Positions 15,716 through 24,913 of a stretch of DNA of 58,437 bases are shown here, piece after piece. The notes beneath the pieces are model-generated. The model was not told where the DNA came from. It searched no databases and saw only the letters and a list, made by a program, of their open reading frames with translations. The translations under genes and the position numbers were made by a program. Every line of letters begins with the position of its first letter. Position 1 is the first letter of the stretch. The DNA is from Armatimonadetes bacterium UBA5352 (lineage in GTDB: Bacteria; Armatimonadota; Zipacnadia; Zipacnadales; UBA5352), in assembly GCA_002411015.1 (NCBI GenBank), contig DHPY01000064.1:1-58437 (forward strand), in the 5' to 3' direction.

Positions 15716-17959
15716 ATGATGCGGCGGCCCGCGTTCGCGATCCTGTCGGTGATGGAGCTCACACTGCTGATTGTTGCGTCCTCCGTGGCGCAGCAGGAGA
15801 CGCCTGAGTGGATCGACCAAATCCGCCCCGACCACCCGCGCCTGTTCATCAACGCCGATACATGGCCCGCGGTGAAGGAGCGGGCGCTCACCGTGCAGCG
15901 GGAGTACTACGAAGCGATGAAGGCTCATGCTGACAGCACCGAGCCCTCACGCGGCTGGTGGGCGGCGTCCGGCGTCCCTGACGCCCTGCCTCTCCCGGGA
16001 CCGCGCGCAGGCAGCGAGGTGGACGTGCGGGACTGGGGGCCGCAGGCGCTCAGTTCTGCCATGGTCTACCGGATCGAACCATCCCCCGAACGCCTCAAGC
16101 GCATCCGCGATATGCTCTGGGCCAGCCTCGACTACTACCACGCCTGCTATGCCGCCGACAAGTCCGTCAACTGGTACTCCTACTCGCGCCTGAGCTGGCT
16201 CGCTGCGATGGACTGGGTGTGGAATGACCTGACGCCTCAGGAGCGGGCCGAGATGGGCCGCAGCATGCTCTCGCACGTGGAGGAGGTGCTGCATCAGCCC
16301 AACGTCGCGCGCAAGAACACTGGCGGCCACACCAGCGGCTACTACGGCGGCCGGAACATCAGCCTCTTCGCGGGCCTGCTCTTCTACGATGAGGGCATAG
16401 ATGACGAGGCAGCGCGGACGTACCTGCTGGAGGGCTGGTCCGTCTACAGGCGCCTTCTGGAGCATCGTGCGGCGATGGCGGGTGATGACGGCGGGACCGC
16501 ATCACCCACGCTGACCTACTCCCTCGCAGACTACCCGCTCGCCGAGTGGCACCTGATCTACGCGCTCCGCTCAGCCGCTGGAGTTGATCTGGCCGCACAG
16601 TGGACCTACCTCGCGATGATGCCGAACTACGTGCTCTGGAACTGGCTCCCGGGCGGCCTTGAGTACGGCTACGGAGACGTTCACCATCTGACGAACGAGT
16701 TCCCGAAGTCGTGGATCTACACGCACATGTCCAACATCATGAACATGTACGCTCACACCCAGCCTCAATGGTCGGCGCTGGCGGCGACCGTGCGGGAGAT
16801 GGTGGGAGGAAACCCGGACTTCCTGGCACGAATGGGCAGGGTCCCCTACCCGCTGCTGATGACCGACGTGGGAGAGCTCCCCGAGCCCGTTGATATCAGC
16901 GCCGTGCCCCTGCCAATGGCGCGGTACTTCGAGAGCATGGGGCAGACCTTCATGCGCTCTGGCTCAGGCGCCGATGACACATTCGCGCTCTTCGCCTGCG
17001 GCGGCATCACCGGCCAGCACCGGCACTTTGATGCTACTCACTTCACGATCTTCCGGCAGGGCTTCCTGGCCCTTGACACCGGCACGCGCCGGGGCAATAC
17101 GGACGGCCTGCAGAACTACTACGCGCAGACGATCGCCCACAACTGCGTGCTGATCAAGATGCCGGGCGAGGCGCCGACGCCCTACTGGAACGGCACCGTC
17201 TACGATCAGGCGGGCGGGCAGAACAAGTCGGTCGGTTCGGAGGTGATCGCATTCGAGACGGGGCCGCACTACAGCTACGTCGCGGGCGACGCCACGCCTG
17301 TGTACAACCAGGACAAGTGCGCCATGATGGTGCGCCAGTTCCTTTTTGTCCCGCCGGATCACTTCGTGGTGTTCGATCGTGTGGTGTCACGAGGCCCTGC
17401 CTTCGAGAAGACGTGGATGCTGCACAGCGCCAACGAGCCCGTCTTCGAAGGCGACCGTTGGCACTGCGATCAGGACCGGGGAAGGCTCTTCTGCCGGACG
17501 CTGCTGCCGCGGGACGCGCGGTTCGAGGCTGTTGGCGGGCCGGGCCGGGAGTTCCTCGTGGAGGGTGTGAACTACCCGCTGACTGCAGGCCCCGCGGCAT
17601 GGGCGGCTGAGACGGGCGCCCGCGTGGCAACGCTTGACTACGAGGAAGTGCCGGAGTTGATGGGCCGATGGAGGGTCGAGGTCAGGCCCGGCGCGGCGCG
17701 TTCGGACGACGTATTCCTGCATCTCATCCAGATGGGCGACCAGACTCTGGCTCGCATGAGTGACGCGCGGGTGACAACCGGCGATGACGGCCAGGTTACG
17801 CTGACCTTCGACGCCGGCGACCGCAGCGTCGTTCTGCTGCTGCCGACATCAGGCGAGGTCGGTGGTCATATCCAGATCATCCGCGGCGAGGAGATGCTGG
17901 TGGATAACGATCTGACCCGGGATGTGATGGCCCAGGACGGGCTCGCGCCGCTGGAGTGA
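15716..17959 (+). CDS. Secreted heparinase II/III-like polysaccharide lyase
   Basis: A 747-residue protein from the ATG at 15716, after GGGAGGGTACCATC; an upstream ATG at 15698 is less likely. A signal-like hydrophobic N-terminus is followed by an alpha/alpha toroid (RLFINADTWPAVKERA, YSRLSWLAAMDWVW) and then a beta-sandwich typical of heparinase II/III-type lyases. The GGITGQHRHFDATHF stretch, DTGTR and YAQTIAHNCVLI match the family's conserved histidine/asparagine segments near the domain junction. Predicted to cleave uronate-containing polysaccharides by beta-elimination in the periplasm or outside. The catalytic tyrosine and histidine cannot be assigned with certainty. The SDR gene 31 bp downstream may process a released sugar. 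Confidence 0.8.
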   Translation: MMRRPAFAILSVMELTLLIVASSVAQQETPEWIDQIRPDHPRLFINADTWPAVKERALTVQREYYEAMKAHADSTEPSRGWWAASGVPDALPLPGPRAGSEVDVRDWGPQALSSAMVYRIEPSPERLKRIRDMLWASLDYYHACYAADKSVNWYSYSRLSWLAAMDWVWNDLTPQERAEMGRSMLSHVEEVLHQPNVARKNTGGHTSGYYGGRNISLFAGLLFYDEGIDDEAARTYLLEGWSVYRRLLEHRAAMAGDDGGTASPTLTYSLADYPLAEWHLIYALRSAAGVDLAAQWTYLAMMPNYVLWNWLPGGLEYGYGDVHHLTNEFPKSWIYTHMSNIMNMYAHTQPQWSALAATVREMVGGNPDFLARMGRVPYPLLMTDVGELPEPVDISAVPLPMARYFESMGQTFMRSGSGADDTFALFACGGITGQHRHFDATHFTIFRQGFLALDTGTRRGNTDGLQNYYAQTIAHNCVLIKMPGEAPTPYWNGTVYDQAGGQNKSVGSEVIAFETGPHYSYVAGDATPVYNQDKCAMMVRQFLFVPPDHFVVFDRVVSRGPAFEKTWMLHSANEPVFEGDRWHCDQDRGRLFCRTLLPRDARFEAVGGPGREFLVEGVNYPLTAGPAAWAAETGARVATLDYEEVPELMGRWRVEVRPGAARSDDVFLHLIQMGDQTLARMSDARVTTGDDGQVTLTFDAGDRSVVLLLPTSGEVGGHIQIIRGEEMLVDNDLTRDVMAQDGLAPLE

Positions 17960-17990
17960 CATCCCCTGCGCATATGCAGGAGGCGGTAGT

Positions 17991-18743
17991 ATGGCTCAGG
18001 GCAGGCTGACGGGACGCGTCGCGATCGTGACGGGCGCGGCGTCGGGAATCGGGCTGGCGTCGGCGGAGCTGTTCGCGGCGGAGGGCGCGCGCGTGCTGCT
18101 CGTGGACCGCAAGCCCGAGGCGGGGGAGCGTGCGCTCGAACGCGTCAGAGCACACGGCGAAGCTGAGTTGCTTGCGATCGACGTGTCCGATGATGGAGCC
18201 GGTCACAGGGTTGTCCGCGAGGCGGTCAAGCGCTTCGGGGCCCTCGACGCCCTGCTGCTCAACGCGGGTGTTCACGGCAGTGGCGCGACGCCTGCCGAGC
18301 GCTTCGATTCGGCTATCGCGACGAACCTGAGAGCCGTCTATCTCACGGCGGAGGCGGCTCTTCCTGAGCTGTGTGAGTCCGGCGGCTCGATCGTCATCAC
18401 CGCATCGGTCGCAGGAGCCGTCGTGGGCTTCGCATCACCACAGTACGATGCCTCGAAGGCTGGCCTGATCGGTCTGGCTCGCCACCTCGCCAGCCCCTGG
18501 GGGCGGCACGGAATCCGCGTGAACGCGCTCTGTCCCGGCTTCATCGAGACGCCGTTCATCGGTTCCGGCTGGAGCGCGGAGGAGCTCGCGGAGGTGCGGC
18601 GCCGGACTGCCCTCGGGCGCTTCGGTACGCCCGAGGAGATTGCGCGCGTCGCGCTGTTCCTGGCCTCCGATGACTCCGCCTACATCACCGGCGCGGCGAT
18701 CGTCGCAGACGGCGGCTGGACCATACACTTCACCGACCATTGA
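17991..18743 (+). CDS. Short-chain dehydrogenase/reductase
   Basis: A 250-residue SDR. The cofactor motif is VTGAASGIGLAS at residues 12-23, and the NAG motif (LNAGVHG) is near residue 91. The catalytic serine is in ITASVAG, with YDASK near residue 150. Classical SDR ending: YITGAAIVADGGWTI. The acidic residue after the second strand (VDRK) suggests NAD(H) rather than NADP(H), but this is weak evidence. The ATG follows AGGAGGCGGTAGT. It likely acts on a sugar or uronate and is probably co-transcribed with the lyase upstream. A 14-bp GC palindrome (18747-18760) follows the stop. Confidence 0.85.
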   Translation: MAQGRLTGRVAIVTGAASGIGLASAELFAAEGARVLLVDRKPEAGERALERVRAHGEAELLAIDVSDDGAGHRVVREAVKRFGALDALLLNAGVHGSGATPAERFDSAIATNLRAVYLTAEAALPELCESGGSIVITASVAGAVVGFASPQYDASKAGLIGLARHLASPWGRHGIRVNALCPGFIETPFIGSGWSAEELAEVRRRTALGRFGTPEEIARVALFLASDDSAYITGAAIVADGGWTIHFTDH

Positions 18744-18779
18744 GCACAGCGCCGGCGCTGGCGCGAGCGGGGAGAGTGA

Positions 18780-19595
18780 TTACTCCGGCTCCGCGAGAGC
18801 CTGAGTGATGACCCTGCCTTCCCACTCCGGGGCCGGGGCCACGCCCAGAATATGGGCCAGGGTCGTGCAGGTGTCACGCAGTTCCACCTGCTCCTCGATT
18901 GCATGGCCGCGCCGGATGCCCGCTCCCCAGAGCACCCATGGCACGAGCATGTCCTCATCCATCTCGGTGCCGTGGACCCTCTCATGCCCTCCGTGATCGG
19001 AGGTCACGAGCACGACGGTGCTCGCCAGTCGTCCGGCCCCTTCCTGGGCCTCGACCAGGCGCCCTATACAGAGATCCGCGTTGGCGATCGCGTCAAGGTA
19101 ATTCGCGGACATCCAGCCGTCGCGATGACCCACATGGTCAAGATGACCGAAATAGACGAACGCGAACCCCGGATCCAGGCGCTCCAGGTGCTCCACAGCG
19201 GTCTCCGCCACGCGTTGGTCGCCCTCGGCCGTGTCGACCGCGTGGCAGTAGTGTGAGACGTCCAGGCTGCCCGGGTCGGAGAGATCGCGCAGTTGCTCCC
19301 AGTTGTAGAACGAGCCGGTTCGCAGCCCGCGCTGCCTCGCAGCATCAATGAGGCTGGGCACCGGGCGCACGAGCGGGTGGAAGACGTTCGTGTTGACCCC
19401 ATGCCGGCCGACGCCTACTCCGCGAAGCATCGTCTGATGGCAGGGCAGGGTGACTGAGGGCATGTCCGTTCGGCATTCCATGGTACTCGCGCCACCACTG
19501 ATCAGGCGGCGAAGCACTGGCGTCTCAGCCACGGAGAGCGCATCGGGCCGTAGTCCGTCAATGGAGACAAGAATGGCGTGTGATATCTGTTGCAC
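18780..19595 (-). CDS. Type I phosphodiesterase / nucleotide pyrophosphatase-like (alkaline phosphatase superfamily)
   Basis: A 271-residue protein starting with GTG at 19595, preceded by AGAGGAG. Alkaline-phosphatase-fold metal motifs are present: ILVSIDGLRPDAL at the N-terminus (Asp13), SVTLPCHQTMLRG carrying the nucleophile Thr, YFGHLDHVGHRDG with two aspartate/histidine ligands, and VTSDHGGHE near residue 200. It has no signal peptide. The substrate could be a phosphodiester, pyrophosphate or sulfate-like ester; the family covers several. It runs convergent to the SDR gene and stands divergent from the secreted helical protein at 19924. Confidence 0.85.
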   Translation of the reverse strand: MQQISHAILVSIDGLRPDALSVAETPVLRRLISGGASTMECRTDMPSVTLPCHQTMLRGVGVGRHGVNTNVFHPLVRPVPSLIDAARQRGLRTGSFYNWEQLRDLSDPGSLDVSHYCHAVDTAEGDQRVAETAVEHLERLDPGFAFVYFGHLDHVGHRDGWMSANYLDAIANADLCIGRLVEAQEGAGRLASTVVLVTSDHGGHERVHGTEMDEDMLVPWVLWGAGIRRGHAIEEQVELRDTCTTLAHILGVAPAPEWEGRVITQALAEPE

Positions 19596-19790
19596 ACGAG
19601 CACTCCTCTGCAGGGCAATGTCGCGAACGGTCCGCTACGTTCGCGCTCTCAGGGCGTGTCCGCACATCGACTGGCCGCCACCGCCTCGCCCTCTGATCGA
19701 TCAGGTCTGGAGGGGAGTGGGCGGCGAGGGCGAATGCCTATTGACCGTCTCGGCAGGCGATTCCTGCAAAGGGTCTTGCGGATAGAGGTT

Positions 19791-19860
19791 CCATTGCCCG
19801 GCGCTCGAAGTGCTGGAGACAGGAAGTATCTGGGGCCTGCTATCGAATAGACTGGGGACG
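19791..19860 (+). promoter_or_regulatory. Conserved ~70-nt intergenic element, copy B (promoter-like)
   Basis: Second copy of the element at 13271-13340, with the exact core GGAGACAGGAAGTATCT at 19815-19831. A GGAAGT box (19822-19827) and TCGAATA (19843-19849) are spaced 15 nt, like an ECF -35/-10 pair. It ends about 65 bp before the ATG at 19924. Confidence 0.45.
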
Positions 19861-19923
19861 GCTGCAGTGGGACCAGGCGAGGGCGTTTGGCGCTGACGCA
19901 AACACCGGGAGGCTCGTAGGTAT

Positions 19924-21147
19924 ATGGCTACCAGCAGGCTCATGCTGTTGGCGATCGCACCGGCCATGATCGCGGTGGCACACCCAGTCTGGAGCAAGGA
20001 AGGCATGGAGGACACGATCGAGTGCTATGACGCGCAGGTGCAGGCGGCCATAGAGGCCAGTGATAAGTACCACTCCGATCTGGCTCGATGTGGCTACACG
20101 GGCATCCGGTGCCCCGACGGCACCAACGGATGGTACAACTTCACGCAGACCACGGACGGCATCGCCGCCATCTACGAGGCGACCGGCAGGGAGTACTACC
20201 TCGAGAAGCTCATCGAGTACACGAAGTCGATGATGGCCGCCGGCCGAGACAACAACGGAGACGGCTACGTGGATTACTATCACTGGATGGCCGACCGGCC
20301 CGATTACTGCAAGTGGGACTATGAGGCCGGCTACAACTACGGCGCCCACTGCTACTGGAATGCCATGCGCACGATCGGCCGCTGCGCCCGGGTCGGCAGG
20401 CTGGGACCACACTACGACAGCCATCGCGCCGACCTCGATGAGATCGTTGCCTTTGTCGAGAAGCAGGTGATCGAGAAGTGGGAACAGGGCGATCAGGGAA
20501 TGTCGCTTGAGCAGTGGATCGCCCAGCCCTCATTCACTATCAGCGGTGCAGATTCCCATGCCGGCTCGCTGCTGGTCGATGCCTACCTCGCCACCGGAAA
20601 TGAGCACTACCGGGAACTGGCGATTCGCTTTGCTGAGAAGGTCAAGCGTGCGTGGGTACCCTACAGCAATGGCTCCTACGCCTGGGCCGGAGACGGCGGC
20701 GTGCGCATCCCCTCGGACCTGATGGCGATCTCCTTCGAGCTTGGCGGTCGCACCTGCGGGGTTCAGGACACTGCGCACTCGATACGCGTCATCCGCTTCG
20801 CGGTGATCTCGCACCGGGCGGGGCTGGTCGTGACCGATGAGGACATGGCGCACCTGGTCAATACATTCAACCTGAACCTGTGGCGGGGCTATGATGAGAA
20901 GTTCAGCCCCTACGTGAACGGTGCGGGTGATGCTGACGACGCGGCGTACTCCATGATCACCGACTGGGTGCGCGTGGGCGCATTCGATGAGAACGCTCAC
21001 GAGCGGCTGGTGAACTGGACCGGCGGGCCTCGGCCGCCCGACAAGTACGCGCAGGACAAGATCCACTACTTCGGCATTCTCGCGCTCAACCTGAAGCTGC
21101 GGGCCGATGGCCACGCGCTCTCACCGTTCGCACCGGAGGGGCAATGA
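19924..21147 (+). CDS. Secreted helical-toroid protein, possible glycosidase or lyase
   Basis: A 407-residue protein. A signal peptide (RLMLLAIAPAMIAVAHPVWS) leads into a body of repeating helix pairs: GIAAIYEATGREYYLEKLI, YGAHCYWNAMRTIGRCARV, AHLVNTFNLNLWRGYDEKF. That pattern fits an (alpha/alpha) toroid as in six-hairpin glycosidases. The loop DNNGDGYVDYY is EF-hand-like and may bind calcium. I cannot assign a family or catalytic residues. The gene sits about 65 bp after promoter-like element copy B and is isolated between a divergent and a convergent neighbour. A role in sugar chain processing is plausible from the surroundings. Confidence 0.6.
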   Translation: MATSRLMLLAIAPAMIAVAHPVWSKEGMEDTIECYDAQVQAAIEASDKYHSDLARCGYTGIRCPDGTNGWYNFTQTTDGIAAIYEATGREYYLEKLIEYTKSMMAAGRDNNGDGYVDYYHWMADRPDYCKWDYEAGYNYGAHCYWNAMRTIGRCARVGRLGPHYDSHRADLDEIVAFVEKQVIEKWEQGDQGMSLEQWIAQPSFTISGADSHAGSLLVDAYLATGNEHYRELAIRFAEKVKRAWVPYSNGSYAWAGDGGVRIPSDLMAISFELGGRTCGVQDTAHSIRVIRFAVISHRAGLVVTDEDMAHLVNTFNLNLWRGYDEKFSPYVNGAGDADDAAYSMITDWVRVGAFDENAHERLVNWTGGPRPPDKYAQDKIHYFGILALNLKLRADGHALSPFAPEGQ

Positions 21148-21263
21148 CCGCCGCGGGCATCGCGGCCCGGGTCAGGCATTCGCCGGCATGCATCCAGACA
21201 GTCCGAAGCAGTGCGTAACGCGCGCTGTGCCGCGGGCGAATCGTCGCAGGAGCAGGCGGCTGC

Positions 21264-23519
21264 CTATGATAGCCGGAAGGTCACAGTCGCCCCCGCCTCC
21301 ATCGGCACCACGATCTCCCGGGTCTCTTCACCATAGTTGCTGCCCGTGTAGAGCTCTACTACGGAAGAGGCGCGCGGCAGCGACAGTCTCTTCATTCCTG
21401 AACTCGCCGCGTGCACGCTCAGATAGCTAGCGTTCATGAAGACGAAGTCGTCGGTGTCGCAGACGATATGGCAGCCGGCATAGCGGGCAAGCGCCCGCAG
21501 GAGTTCCGGCTCCATGAACTGCGTGGCGCAGTGCACTGAGCGCCATGCGCCCCAATCACGCAGCGCAAGGGCGGGAGAGCCATCGGCAGCAAAAGAGCCC
21601 AGCACCTCCGCCTCAGGGTCCGATACGATCAGCGTCGGCGCCTGGTAGTTCGGCCCGCCCCCCGGCACTGGCCGCCTGACCCCGTTGCGGTAGACCTCGT
21701 AGTTGAAGCGCCCGTGCATGCGCTCAGCGTCGCAGCCGGCGACCGCCTGATGATCGTGGCCGCTCAGAGTGAACGCGGTCTCGATCAAGTCGGCATGACA
21801 ACTGAACTCGAACCCCGTGAGCTCCGCAGCATTGGCGGCGCTGAAGCTGCCGTCGTCAGGTCTGTGGGCTCCGGCAACGTACATCCAGAGTGATACCGCG
21901 CCGTTTCGTCGCACCTTCCCGGCCACCGATTTCCGCTGCGCCTCGTCCATCGTCCAGGCGTTGGGGAAGATGTAGAGCTTGTAGTCGCGCATCCGTGGGT
22001 CGGAGAGATCATCGGTGTAGAGGAAGTCCACCGGTGCTCCGAGGCGGGAGAGGATGCTCATGCGCCAGTCCACCATGCGGTTGTGTGCGGCGAGGGAGAG
22101 CCCTGCTGAGCGCTCATCCATCACCACCGCTATCTCGCTGCAGCGGCGGCAATCGGCGGCGAGGCTGTCGCGGGCGATCTCCTGCACGCGCTTCATGAGG
22201 CCCAGTAGCTCAGGGTCATCGTACCACCACGTGCCCCGCTCATGCGGCGGTGAGGGGATGTTCCGCGCGGCATCAACGGTGGCCACCTTCGAGGCCGCGT
22301 CCGGGTCATACATGTCGAACCACCAGCCGTAGAGGTTCCGGCAGAGGTCCCGCCCGAAGTCTCGCTTCATCTGGGTCACTGCGTCATCCACAGACCGGAT
22401 GAAGTAGTGCTCCCGGACCACCGGCGGAGAGCGGTGTGTCCGCACGTCGTCCTCAACCATGTAGATCTTGTTGTGCAGCAGGAACGAGTCGCTCATGCAG
22501 TGGATATCGGTGATCTCACCCGGACGGCGATTCACGTAGATGCCCGGGTTGGCCAGGAAATCCAGGTGCTCCGATTCAAGCAGCGTTCGCCGAAGCCCTG
22601 TGTTGAGTAGCTGTCCATGGAAGGCGCCGACGAGCAGCCTGCCGCTGGAGTGATCCTTGACGATCCGGGCAAAGTGCTCGATCGACTCCACGATGCCTTC
22701 GCGGGCGGCCTCGTGCAGGTCGAGCACGTCCCGGTTTGCCGGGTTGGCGAAGAGCCCGAGGAACAGGTCGCTGGTTGGAGGATCATCCGCCGGAGCGGTA
22801 AGGTCCATGCCCCTGACCGCGGCGAGGCGCTTCGCGGCGGGGTATGGAGCGCTGGCGAAGTCAATCCCCGGCTGCTTCCAGGCGCTGCACAGGCTCTCCA
22901 CAGTGCCGTACTTGCCGCGCAGCCAGTCTGAGAAGTGCCGGTGGAAGGCGCCACCGTGGTCGCCGATGCCACCTCGCTGTATCCACTCCGATGTGGCGCC
23001 CGCTGAGAGGAAGTGGCCGACAACGGCATCTCCCTGGGGCAGCGCCTCCACCATGTCGAGCAGCTGCCTGAGCTGCTCACCGGCATCTGCCCGCCATTTG
23101 CTCGATACCAGCGAGTAGACCGGCATGTTCGGCCAGCTGTAGAAGCACGAAATGTAATCGGTGTGTAGCAGCTCACCGCTCTCGAGCCGGTACAGCTCAT
23201 CCGGATTCGCCTCAAGCCAGGCCCGCGGCGGGTGCAGGTTCAGGCGCAGGAACACCCGGGCGCCGGGTACTTCGCGCCGCAGCCGCGCGAGGTTGTGGTC
23301 GAGGCTGTTGATGTCGAGGCGCGGATCATCCAGCCATGGCAGATTGGAGTGGATGAAGAAGAGCTCAATCCCCGCTTCCCCGAGCCGGCGCAGATAGCCG
23401 TCCTCCACGTACGTGCTCGGGCCAAGCGTGGCGAACGCCATCGGAGCGTATGCACGCCCCTCGATGACGATCTGTGGCTTCCCGTTGCGAACTTCAATAG
23501 CGTTCCCGGGCTCGCCCAT
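21264..23519 (-). CDS. Beta-galactosidase-like (GH42-type) TIM-barrel protein
   Basis: A 751-residue cytoplasmic protein; the ATG at 23519 follows GGGAGGATCA. N-terminal TIM-barrel: FFIHSNLPW, FLRLNLHPPRAWLEANPD, AGATSEWIQRG (candidate acid/base glutamate) and YMVEDDVRTH (candidate nucleophile glutamate). A GATase-like domain follows (IAVVMDERSAGLSL, LYIFPNAWTMDEAQR), then a short beta domain. This is the domain order of GH42-type beta-galactosidases, but the sequence is a distant member and the substrate is unknown. It has no signal peptide, so it may work on imported oligosaccharides. It is one of three such barrel proteins in this window. Confidence 0.7.
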   Translation of the reverse strand: MGEPGNAIEVRNGKPQIVIEGRAYAPMAFATLGPSTYVEDGYLRRLGEAGIELFFIHSNLPWLDDPRLDINSLDHNLARLRREVPGARVFLRLNLHPPRAWLEANPDELYRLESGELLHTDYISCFYSWPNMPVYSLVSSKWRADAGEQLRQLLDMVEALPQGDAVVGHFLSAGATSEWIQRGGIGDHGGAFHRHFSDWLRGKYGTVESLCSAWKQPGIDFASAPYPAAKRLAAVRGMDLTAPADDPPTSDLFLGLFANPANRDVLDLHEAAREGIVESIEHFARIVKDHSSGRLLVGAFHGQLLNTGLRRTLLESEHLDFLANPGIYVNRRPGEITDIHCMSDSFLLHNKIYMVEDDVRTHRSPPVVREHYFIRSVDDAVTQMKRDFGRDLCRNLYGWWFDMYDPDAASKVATVDAARNIPSPPHERGTWWYDDPELLGLMKRVQEIARDSLAADCRRCSEIAVVMDERSAGLSLAAHNRMVDWRMSILSRLGAPVDFLYTDDLSDPRMRDYKLYIFPNAWTMDEAQRKSVAGKVRRNGAVSLWMYVAGAHRPDDGSFSAANAAELTGFEFSCHADLIETAFTLSGHDHQAVAGCDAERMHGRFNYEVYRNGVRRPVPGGGPNYQAPTLIVSDPEAEVLGSFAADGSPALALRDWGAWRSVHCATQFMEPELLRALARYAGCHIVCDTDDFVFMNASYLSVHAASSGMKRLSLPRASSVVELYTGSNYGEETREIVVPMEAGATVTFRLS

Positions 23520-23551
23520 TGATCCTCCCGTTGACTCCGAGCGCCCGATCG

Positions 23552-24508
23552 TTAGTCCTCCATCAGATCGGGGCGCGATGGCCAGCCGATGAGACCGTCG
23601 TCCTCATCAACTCCGCGTGCGGCGATGAAGACGTGCTCCCATGCCACCGCGAAGTGCGCTCCGAGCAGCAGCATCTCCGCTCCGATGAAGCACCACATGG
23701 AGAAGATCACGATACCGGTGAGATCACCGTAGAAGCTCTGTGTTCCCGCTGCGTGTCTGATTATCGCTGTCAGGACGTGTGATGCGATCTGCCAGAGGAC
23801 GGCCGCAAACAGCGCACCTGCGAGCGTCGCCTTGATCGGCGGGCGACGGCGTGGCATGAAACGGTAGAGCAGCGCGAACGCCACAAAGGCAACCACGAAC
23901 TGGTAGATGCCAAGTGATCGCGGCCTGATACCCTCCACGAGTTCAGGCTTGACGACCCCTAACTCCTGCAGCCATCCCTGCAACGTTGCCACGGAAGCCG
24001 ACAGCAGAATGAAGGTGCTCAGAAGCCCACCGGCGATGACCATCGTCGCCAGGGCGACAACCTTCCGGTGTACGTATCCGCGCAGGTATTTCCCGGGCCA
24101 CACGGCAGTCAGGGCGCGCTCCACGATCTCGAACAGGCGCATGCCCGCCCAGATAAGCGCGATCATGCTCAGCGCGCTCGTGATGTGAGAGCCGGGAGCG
24201 CTGAGGATGCCGTCCAGTTCCGGCATGATCTGCGCCGCGGTCTCCGGGCCCAGCAGCTCAATGGCCTCGCTGATGCGCAGGTACGCCTGCCCGCCTGTGC
24301 CAAAGAGCGAACGGAGCAGCGCCGCGAGCAAGATTCCGAGCGGCGCGAGGCACATCAGCGAGAAGAATGCGATCCCCGCCGCCATCAGGACGCTCACGCT
24401 GAAGCCGAAGCGCAGGTATGTGATGGTAAGCGCCCGCCGCCAGAGTGTCAGCACGGAGCGGATGGTGGCAACAGCGCAGTCGCCGTCATGCTCATCCGAG
24501 TTCTGCAA
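23552..24508 (-). CDS. YihY/BrkB-family membrane protein
   Basis: A 318-residue polytopic membrane protein. The TTG at 24508, preceded by GAAGGAACGCAA, is preferred; the frame is open another 56 codons upstream, but that stretch looks non-coding and overlaps the divergent gene's region. Family features: an N-terminal helix after WRRALTITYLRFGFS, VLMAAGIAFFSLMCLAPLG, a DGILSAPG-like loop, six membrane helices and a C-terminal GLIGWP. BrkB/YihY proteins are widespread inner-membrane proteins of unclear role (once called ribonuclease BN in error). The gene lies just downstream of the beta-galactosidase-like gene's start, on the same strand, 32 bp away. Confidence 0.85.
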   Translation of the reverse strand: MQNSDEHDGDCAVATIRSVLTLWRRALTITYLRFGFSVSVLMAAGIAFFSLMCLAPLGILLAALLRSLFGTGGQAYLRISEAIELLGPETAAQIMPELDGILSAPGSHITSALSMIALIWAGMRLFEIVERALTAVWPGKYLRGYVHRKVVALATMVIAGGLLSTFILLSASVATLQGWLQELGVVKPELVEGIRPRSLGIYQFVVAFVAFALLYRFMPRRRPPIKATLAGALFAAVLWQIASHVLTAIIRHAAGTQSFYGDLTGIVIFSMWCFIGAEMLLLGAHFAVAWEHVFIAARGVDEDDGLIGWPSRPDLMED

Positions 24509-24656
24509 TTGCGTTCCTTCTGTGCCGGTGGCTGCCCGCTCGGGACCGGGCGCAGTATAGCACACCCGGCAGATGGAACAAGCACTGTCTGCAGGTCTCG
24601 GTGCCCTCACGGTCGAAAGCCTCAGCGTCAGTAACCGCAGGTGGGAAGGGGTAGAC

Positions 24657-24875
24657 ATGCAGTGGGAGAAGCTCAAGAAAACGCCGCACTACGGGAACGT
24701 CTACCGCGCGCGGGTACCGGGCGGTTGGCTTGTGCTTGCCGACACCTGGGCGCGGCAGGAGGAGCCCGGCGAAGGGCGTCACTACGCCTCCTCGGGCGTC
24801 GGGATCACGTTCTATCCGGACCCGAACTATGAGTGGAGCTTGACGGGAGACCATGCTGCTCCAGAGCAGCAATGA
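24657..24875 (+). CDS. Small conserved-looking hypothetical protein
   Basis: A 72-residue protein from the ATG at 24657, preceded by GGGAAGGGGTAGAC. Sequence: MQWEKLKKTPHYGNVYRARV, then PGGWLVLADTW, GVGITFYPDPNYEW and a short tail. It looks like a compact beta-rich cytoplasmic protein; short proteins with a PGGWLV...F-PDP-W pattern occur beside many genes and lack a known role. It precedes an SDR gene by 38 bp on the same strand and may share its message. Confidence 0.55.
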   Translation: MQWEKLKKTPHYGNVYRARVPGGWLVLADTWARQEEPGEGRHYASSGVGITFYPDPNYEWSLTGDHAAPEQQ

Positions 24876-24913
24876 GGGACACTGGTACCGAAGTGCTTCA
24901 GGAGGGCATCGCA

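Noticed and set aside
18747..18760. 14-bp palindrome CAGCGCCGGCGCTG between convergent genes
   Set aside because: Could form a short hairpin, but only five pairs around a four-nt loop; too weak to call a terminator with confidence.
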